Assembly: GCA_002390745.1 (NCBI GenBank)
Contig: DGQK01000058.1
Span: 29,872-48,784, forward strand
DNA: 18,913 bases
From: Bacteroidetes bacterium UBA4416
GTDB lineage: Bacteria; Bacteroidota; Bacteroidia; B-17B0; Aurantibacillaceae
Direction of reading: 5' to 3'
Each line of letters begins with the position of its first letter. The stretch's first letter is position 1. A program made the translations under genes and the position numbers. The notes beneath the pieces were generated by a model. It made no database searches, was not told the DNA's origin, and saw only the letters and a program-made list of their open reading frames with translations. Shown one piece after another: positions 15,349-18,913 of this stretch.

Positions 15349-16193
15349 TGACCACCGCCCGTAAAACACAGATTGGTTTACTGATAACGGCTGTTGTTTT
15401 ATTCGTTCTTTTATTTCTTGCTCCAAAAAAGCATTTATCCAAACCGGAAACACCGGTGGATGAACACGCTGGCCACGCTCATGAAACGGAAGTCAGCATC
15501 GAAAGCTTTTTAACAACGGCTGCCAAAGCGCTAAGCCTGAAAGAAAAAACGAGTTTCGACGACCTGGTTGCTGCTGCCGAAAAATCGACGGTAGACACCG
15601 CTTACATTCCTGTCATTGAGTTCTGGGACAGGCTTCGCCGGCCTGATTTTGCCTCTTATTATGCGGAAAAGATCGCTGAGCGCAAACAAACATCGGCGGC
15701 CTGGGCTAAAGCGGGCGACCGTTATTTTTACTCGGTGCGTTTCGTTAAGGATGCTAATGAGATCCCGGCTTTATACCAAAGCGCTATGAGGTGCTATGAA
15801 AAAGCCCTGGAAAAAGACCCGGCAAACACCGACGCCAAAATCCAGCTGGCTGCCTGCTACGTGGAAGGAAGCCCCGACCCGATGAAAGGGATCGGCCTGC
15901 TGAGAGAAGTGGAGAAAACAGACAGCAATAATGTCAAGCTGCAACTGAACTTTGCCTTCTTCTCTGTGAAATCCGGACAATGGGACCGCGCCATCAGGCG
16001 TTTTGAAAAAGTATTGGAAATTGATCCGCTCTACATCGAAGCTTACCTGCATCTTGCAGATGCTTATGAGCAGCAGGGACAAAATGCCAAAACGATCGAA
16101 ATGCTTGAAAAATACGCAGCCCTTACCACAGATGCCACGGCCAGGCAGGAAATACTGAAATACATTGAACAACTGAGACAGAAAACGTCTTAA
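15348..16193 (+). CDS. TPR-repeat protein with N-terminal membrane anchor
   Basis: A 281-residue protein. A basic start (MTTARK) and one hydrophobic helix (about 8-26) suggest a single-pass membrane anchor with the rest outside the cytoplasm. A short linker contains DEHAGHAHE with three histidines at 40, 43 and 45, which could bind a metal. Residues about 120-280 form tetratricopeptide repeats: recognisable units include AMRCYEKALEKDPAN (147-160), AIRRFEKVLEIDPLY (215-229) and AYLHLADAYEQQGQN (232-246). TPR domains mediate protein contacts. The ATG overlaps the HU stop (TAATG), so the pair is co-translated. The partner proteins are unknown. The gene lies 47 bases before a small ribosome-associated candidate. 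Confidence 0.85.
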   Translation: MTTARKTQIGLLITAVVLFVLLFLAPKKHLSKPETPVDEHAGHAHETEVSIESFLTTAAKALSLKEKTSFDDLVAAAEKSTVDTAYIPVIEFWDRLRRPDFASYYAEKIAERKQTSAAWAKAGDRYFYSVRFVKDANEIPALYQSAMRCYEKALEKDPANTDAKIQLAACYVEGSPDPMKGIGLLREVEKTDSNNVKLQLNFAFFSVKSGQWDRAIRRFEKVLEIDPLYIEAYLHLADAYEQQGQNAKTIEMLEKYAALTTDATARQEILKYIEQLRQKTS

Positions 16194-16240
16194 AACATAA
16201 AACAAATAACAATTAATATAAATTTTAAAACCTAAGCATT

Positions 16241-16330
16241 ATGCCAAGCGGAAAAAAAAGAAAAAGACATAAAATGGCTACCCACAAACGTAAAAAACGT
16301 CTGAGGAAGAACCGTCATAAGAAAAAATAA
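16241..16330 (+). CDS. AURKAIP1/COX24-type (mS38/bS22-like) small basic protein
   Basis: A 29-residue gene that is easy to miss. It reads from ATG at 16241 to TAA at 16328-16330 and starts MPSGKKRKRHKMATHKRK, with 17 Lys/Arg residues and a KKRLRKNRHKKK end. This pattern (basic block, K-M-x-x-H-K-R-K, then L-R-K) is that of the AURKAIP1/COX24 C-terminal domain, which in mitochondria is ribosomal protein mS38 and in mycobacteria resembles bS22. Annotated Bacteroidota genomes carry very similar 28-30-residue proteins under this name. It probably sits on the small ribosomal subunit rRNA; that is family inference. It lies between the TPR gene and RNase G, 47 bases after the former, without an obvious promoter of its own. 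Confidence 0.85.
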   Translation: MPSGKKRKRHKMATHKRKKRLRKNRHKKK

Positions 16331-16367
16331 TCAGTTTTAGCTGGTTATCTATTTCAAAAATACCAAG

Positions 16368-16402
16368 CACAAGGGCTAAGAGCATATTCTTAACCCCTTG
16401 TG
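16368..16402 (+). terminator. Hairpin after the small basic protein gene (weak terminator or leader structure)
   Basis: CACAAGGG (16368-16375) pairs with CCCTTGTG (16395-16402). A second helix, TAAGA/TCTTA (16377-16381 with 16388-16392), stacks inside it across a small internal loop. It is followed by TTGTTTCATAT, only a broken T-tract. It could attenuate the HU operon or fold in the RNase G leader of read-through mRNA. Confidence 0.55.
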
Positions 16403-16415
16403 TTGTTTCATATAC

Positions 16416-16433
16416 CCCATCCTGTTGGATGGG
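16416..16433 (+). other. Second stable hairpin upstream of RNase G
   Basis: CCCATCC (16416-16422) pairs perfectly with GGATGGG (16427-16433) around the tetraloop TGTT, followed by CATTTTAAG. It is GC-rich in an AT-rich spacer. The 211-base gap between 16330 and 16542 holds this, the preceding hairpin and a promoter element; I see no other gene there. Confidence 0.5.
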
Positions 16434-16483
16434 CATTTTAAGAATATTATTTTAACAAGGACCACTGAAAATTAACATTGCCT

Positions 16484-16491
16484 TAGCTTTG
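16484..16491 (+). promoter_or_regulatory. -7 promoter element (TAGCTTTG) for RNase G
   Basis: TAGCTTTG matches TAnnTTTG. A start near 16498 would leave a leader of about 44 bases to the GTG at 16542 and would place the in-frame ATG at 16494 at or before the start of the mRNA. There is no good -33 TTG. Confidence 0.45.
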
Positions 16492-16541
16492 GCATGCCAT
16501 ACGCTATAGCTCATTTTCAGGTATCCATAAACATTTTAAAG

Positions 16542-18098
16542 GTGAATGTAGAACTAGTAATAAATTCTACACCTGGCGAAGTTGTAATAGGCCTGTTGAA
16601 CGACAAACGTTTGATAGAGCTGCATAAAGAAAAAAGTAACATACAATTTTCGGTAGGTGATATCTACCTGGGCAAAGTAAAAAAGGTCATGACCGGCCTG
16701 AATGCTGCCTTTGTAGATGTAGGATATGAGAAAGATGCATTTTTGCATTATCTGGACTTAGGTCCGCAAGCCAATTCGCTGATGAAGTACGTCGATCAGG
16801 TTCGTTCCGGAAAACAGAACGTAAGCAACCTGATGTACTTCAAGAACGAGCACGACATTAATAAAGACGGTAAGATCAACGATGCCGTGAAGCCCGGCCA
16901 GCACATCCTGGTACAGGTTGCCAAAGAACCCATCTCTTCAAAGGGACCGCGCATTACCACCGAGGTGTCTATTGCAGGGCGTTACATGGTGCTGATCCCT
17001 TTTTCCGATAAGGTATCCGTATCTTCCAAAATCCGCAGCAGCGAGGAAAAAACCCGTTTAAAACAACTGGTACAAAGCATCAAGCCTAAAAACTTCGGGA
17101 TCATTGTTCGTACCGTGGCCGAAGGCAAATCGGTTTCGGATATCGAAGGCGATCTGGCCGACCTGGTAAATAAATGGGACGAGTGTTTTAATGCCCTGAA
17201 AACCGCCCAGCCGCCATCCCGCCTGCTGGGCGAAGTGGACAGAACCAATGCCATCCTCCGCGATTTCCTCAATGCTTCCTTCAACGCCATACACGTCAAT
17301 AACGAACGCGTGTTTGATGAGCTGAAGGGCTATATCAAAACCATTTCGCCGGATAAGGTCGATATCTTAAAATACTATGGCGGTAAAGTGCCGATCTTCG
17401 ATCATTTCGGGATCGACCGCCAGATCAAGGCCCTGTTCGGGAAAACGGTGTTCATGAAAAGCGGCGCATACCTGGTGGTAGAGCATACCGAGGCCCTTCA
17501 CGTGTTTGATGTGAACAGCGGCAACCGCGCCAAGAGCGACCGCTCGCAGGAAGAAAATGCCCTCGAAGTAAACCTCGAAGCAGCAGCAGAAGTCGCAAGG
17601 CAACTTCGCCTGCGTGATATGGGCGGTATCATTGTGATCGACTTCATCGATTTGCATAACCCGGAAAACCGTAAGCTGCTTTATGATAAGCTCAAAGAGG
17701 AAATGAAATCCGACAGGGCAAGGCACAATATCCTGCCGCCAAGCAAATTTGGCCTCATCCAGATCACCCGCCAGCGCCTGCGTCCGGAAGTGAACGTGGA
17801 GGTCCTGGAAACCTGCCCGAGCTGCAATGGCACCGGCAAGGTTCAGCCAAGCATTTTATTTATAGAGCAGATCGAAAATGCCATGCGCTTTATCATCAAA
17901 GAACAGGCTGCCAAAGATATTACACTCGCTGTGCATCCTTACATCAAAGGCTACCTCAAGCAGGGCGGTTTTTTAAGGAGCAAACAATGGAAATGGTATT
18001 TTGAGTACAAGCAATGGATCAAGCTCACCAGCTCTGACAGCTACTCCTTCATGGAATACCACTTCCTGAACAAGGACCTCGATAAAATTGCCATCTAA
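16542..18098 (+). CDS. rng: Ribonuclease G/E family endoribonuclease
   Basis: A 518-residue RNase E/G catalytic protein that cuts single-stranded RNA in mRNA decay and rRNA maturation. Counting from the GTG start, the S1 domain (about 37-140, with SVGDIYLGKV and a Bacteroidota-type insert containing NEHDINKDGK) is followed by the 5'-sensor segment ITTEVSIAGRYMVLIP. The DNase I-like catalytic domain has Asp323 (FDVNSG) and Asp367 (VIDFIDL), and the Zn-link CPSC has Cys425 and Cys428. The frame opens at an ATG (16494), but the family normally begins MNxELxINSTP. The GTG at 16542 gives exactly MNVELVINSTP and lies after the likely promoter, so I prefer it. There is no long C-terminal degradosome scaffold, as expected for RNase G. 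A perfect terminator follows. Confidence 0.94.
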   Translation: MNVELVINSTPGEVVIGLLNDKRLIELHKEKSNIQFSVGDIYLGKVKKVMTGLNAAFVDVGYEKDAFLHYLDLGPQANSLMKYVDQVRSGKQNVSNLMYFKNEHDINKDGKINDAVKPGQHILVQVAKEPISSKGPRITTEVSIAGRYMVLIPFSDKVSVSSKIRSSEEKTRLKQLVQSIKPKNFGIIVRTVAEGKSVSDIEGDLADLVNKWDECFNALKTAQPPSRLLGEVDRTNAILRDFLNASFNAIHVNNERVFDELKGYIKTISPDKVDILKYYGGKVPIFDHFGIDRQIKALFGKTVFMKSGAYLVVEHTEALHVFDVNSGNRAKSDRSQEENALEVNLEAAAEVARQLRLRDMGGIIVIDFIDLHNPENRKLLYDKLKEEMKSDRARHNILPPSKFGLIQITRQRLRPEVNVEVLETCPSCNGTGKVQPSILFIEQIENAMRFIIKEQAAKDITLAVHPYIKGYLKQGGFLRSKQWKWYFEYKQWIKLTSSDSYSFMEYHFLNKDLDKIAI

Positions 18099-18099
18099 G

Positions 18100-18133
18100 A
18101 AAAAGGAGTCACATACAATGTGACTCCTTTTTT
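18100..18133 (+). terminator. Strong intrinsic terminator after rng
   Basis: GGAGTCACAT (18105-18114) pairs perfectly with ATGTGACTCC (18118-18127) across a 3-base loop. It is flanked by an A-tract (18100-18104) and a T-tract (18128-18133), so the stem can extend and could terminate transcription from either side. Confidence 0.92.
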
Positions 18134-18218
18134 CATTCATACTCTCCCTATCGTTTAAGTACATCAATTGTCCGGAGCCTTCCCTGGCTGTTCATTCGCA
18201 CATTTCATAGGCATAATT

Positions 18219-18230
18219 TGCCAATTGGCA
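18219..18230. promoter_or_regulatory. Perfect 12-base palindrome upstream of the glycine-rich gene
   Basis: TGCCAATTGGCA is a perfect palindrome 63 bases before the ATG at 18294. It is flanked by GCAT (18211-18214) and ATGC (18233-18236), adding partial outer symmetry. A weak -7-like TATATTTA follows at 18252-18259. The position suits an operator just upstream of a promoter; no regulator can be named. The rest of the 195-base gap after rng shows only the terminator. Confidence 0.45.
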
Positions 18231-18293
18231 GGATGCAAAGTGGTTTTTTTCTATATTTACTTAACGAAAAAACTCTCAATTTAAATCACGCCT

Positions 18294-18913
18294 ATGAAAC
18301 AACTCTACTTCAAACATGCCGGCTATACCCTGTTCTTCCTGATGGCCTTATACTGCCGCGTACAAGGCCAGACAACCTCTGTTACTTATTCCTATACGGG
18401 CTCCATGGAAAGCTTTACGGTTCCTCCCTGTGTAACATCCCTCACGCTCGATGTGATGGGCTCAAAGGGCGGCGACTGCATCTATAATCAACCTGGCACC
18501 AAACCCGATGACCTGGGTGGCCTGGGCGGCAGGGTTGTGGGTGTATACCCCGTAACTCCCGGACAGGTCCTGAATATTTTTGTGGGCGGCATCCCATTCA
18601 ATGGCGGCGGAACAGGTGGCGGTTCCATTGCACAGGCACATGGCGGCGGTGCATCAGACATCCGCATCGGAGGCGTTGCTCTCGCAGACCGTGTAATCGT
18701 AGCCGGTGGCGGTGGTGGTGGTGGCAACAATTGTAGCGCCAATGCCGAACCCGGAGGTAACGGCGGGGGTCTCACCGGCGCTACCGGCTGGCAATGTGGT
18801 AACCAAACCGGCGGATCAGTCGGACAAGGCGGCACACAAACTGCCGGCGGCGCAGCCGGTACCAGCCCGGCAACAGCCGGAGCACTTGGCATAGGCGGAA
18901 ATGCAGGTGGTGC
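18294..18913 (+). CDS. Secreted glycine-rich protein with ALK-type glycine-rich domain (partial, runs off the window)
   Basis: The frame opens at the ATG at 18294 and remains open for 206 codons to the window end, so the gene is 3'-truncated by the window, not broken. It starts MKQLYFKHAGYTLFFLMALY with a hydrophobic core, then a likely cleavage near VQGQ, so it is secreted. Residues about 30-150 match the glycine-rich domain family also found in ALK/LTK receptors: YSYTGSMESFTVPPCVTSLT, a VTPGQVLNIFVGG strand, and GGGASDIRIGG followed by DRVIVAGGGGGGG. After that comes low-complexity sequence rich in Gly, Ala, Thr and Asn. In Bacteroidota such domains usually occur in large surface or adhesin-like proteins, often with a C-terminal type IX secretion signal, which cannot be seen here. 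Its own terminator-bounded upstream region suggests a separate transcription unit. Confidence 0.8.
   Translation, partial: MKQLYFKHAGYTLFFLMALYCRVQGQTTSVTYSYTGSMESFTVPPCVTSLTLDVMGSKGGDCIYNQPGTKPDDLGGLGGRVVGVYPVTPGQVLNIFVGGIPFNGGGTGGGSIAQAHGGGASDIRIGGVALADRVIVAGGGGGGGNNCSANAEPGGNGGGLTGATGWQCGNQTGGSVGQGGTQTAGGAAGTSPATAGALGIGGNAGG

Noticed and set aside
18702..18726. GGT/GGC run as a tandem repeat or phase-variable tract
   Set aside because: The run is mixed GGT and GGC codons encoding polyglycine inside the ALK-type domain, not a uniform repeat unit that would slip readily.
18488..18892. A proline-rich minus-strand frame at the window end
   Set aside because: Proline codons (CCN) are the complement of the Gly codons (GGN) of the glycine-rich gene, so the frame is a composition artefact.
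1..18913. tRNA, rRNA, CRISPR array, insertion sequence, prophage, toxin-antitoxin or anti-phage system
   Set aside because: I found no cloverleaf-like gene, regularly spaced repeats, transposase or integrase motifs, or known defence modules. The ligase-helicase-nuclease cluster matches a known repair cluster rather than a defence island.

Overview
The window looks like chromosomal DNA of a member of the Bacteroidota, probably of the Chitinophaga/Sphingobacteria side of the phylum. Several things point that way. Many genes are preceded by the Bacteroidota -7 promoter element TAnnTTTG and lack a clear Shine-Dalgarno site. There is a DUF4296 lipoprotein, an HU protein with the 'IPAHFIPAFKPAK' end usual in this phylum, a tiny 'MPSGKKRKRHK' basic protein, and an RNase G with the Bacteroidota-type insert in its S1 region. 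I see no tRNA, rRNA, insertion sequence, phage gene or CRISPR array. No intergenic gap exceeds about 210 bases.

Layout. (1) Bases 34-5812, minus strand: a four-gene DNA repair cluster in the order MBL-fold exonuclease, ATP-dependent DNA ligase, Lhr-type DEXH helicase, PdeM phosphoesterase; the last three are translationally coupled or directly abutting. (2) 5875-7580, minus strand: an M20 amidohydrolase preceded by a DUF4296 lipoprotein, joined by a TAATG stop/start overlap. (3) 7600-9231: a MerR-type regulator with a cobalamin-binding module of the CarH/LitR kind, divergent from a lipoprotein-like YdcF/DUF218 gene; an inverted-repeat operator candidate covers the regulator's own promoter. 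(4) 9336-11137: a Crp/Fnr-family regulator converging with overlap on a DUF4386 membrane protein, then a small cysteine-containing lipoprotein. (5) 11142-12680, minus strand: a ComM/YifB AAA+ ATPase. (6) 12839-14853, plus strand: a GT-C (family 39-like) membrane glycosyltransferase candidate and an unknown small secreted protein with a strong terminator. (7) 15031-18098, plus strand: HU protein, TPR membrane protein, a 29-residue mS38/bS22-like basic protein, and RNase G, closed by a strong terminator. (8) 18294 to the window end: the first 206 codons of a secreted glycine-rich protein with an ALK-type glycine-rich domain, which runs off the edge.

How the parts fit. The repair cluster has the same four enzyme classes described as a conserved bacterial nucleic-acid-repair gene cluster (MPE-Exo-Lig-Lhr, for example in Pseudomonas putida), so nick or gap processing, unwinding and sealing are probably co-expressed. 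The HU to RNase G block joins nucleoid, ribosome and RNA-decay functions. The least explained parts are the CarH-like regulator without carotenoid genes nearby, the small unknown secreted and lipoprotein genes, the structured region ahead of RNase G, and the partial glycine-rich surface protein with a perfect 12-base palindrome upstream.
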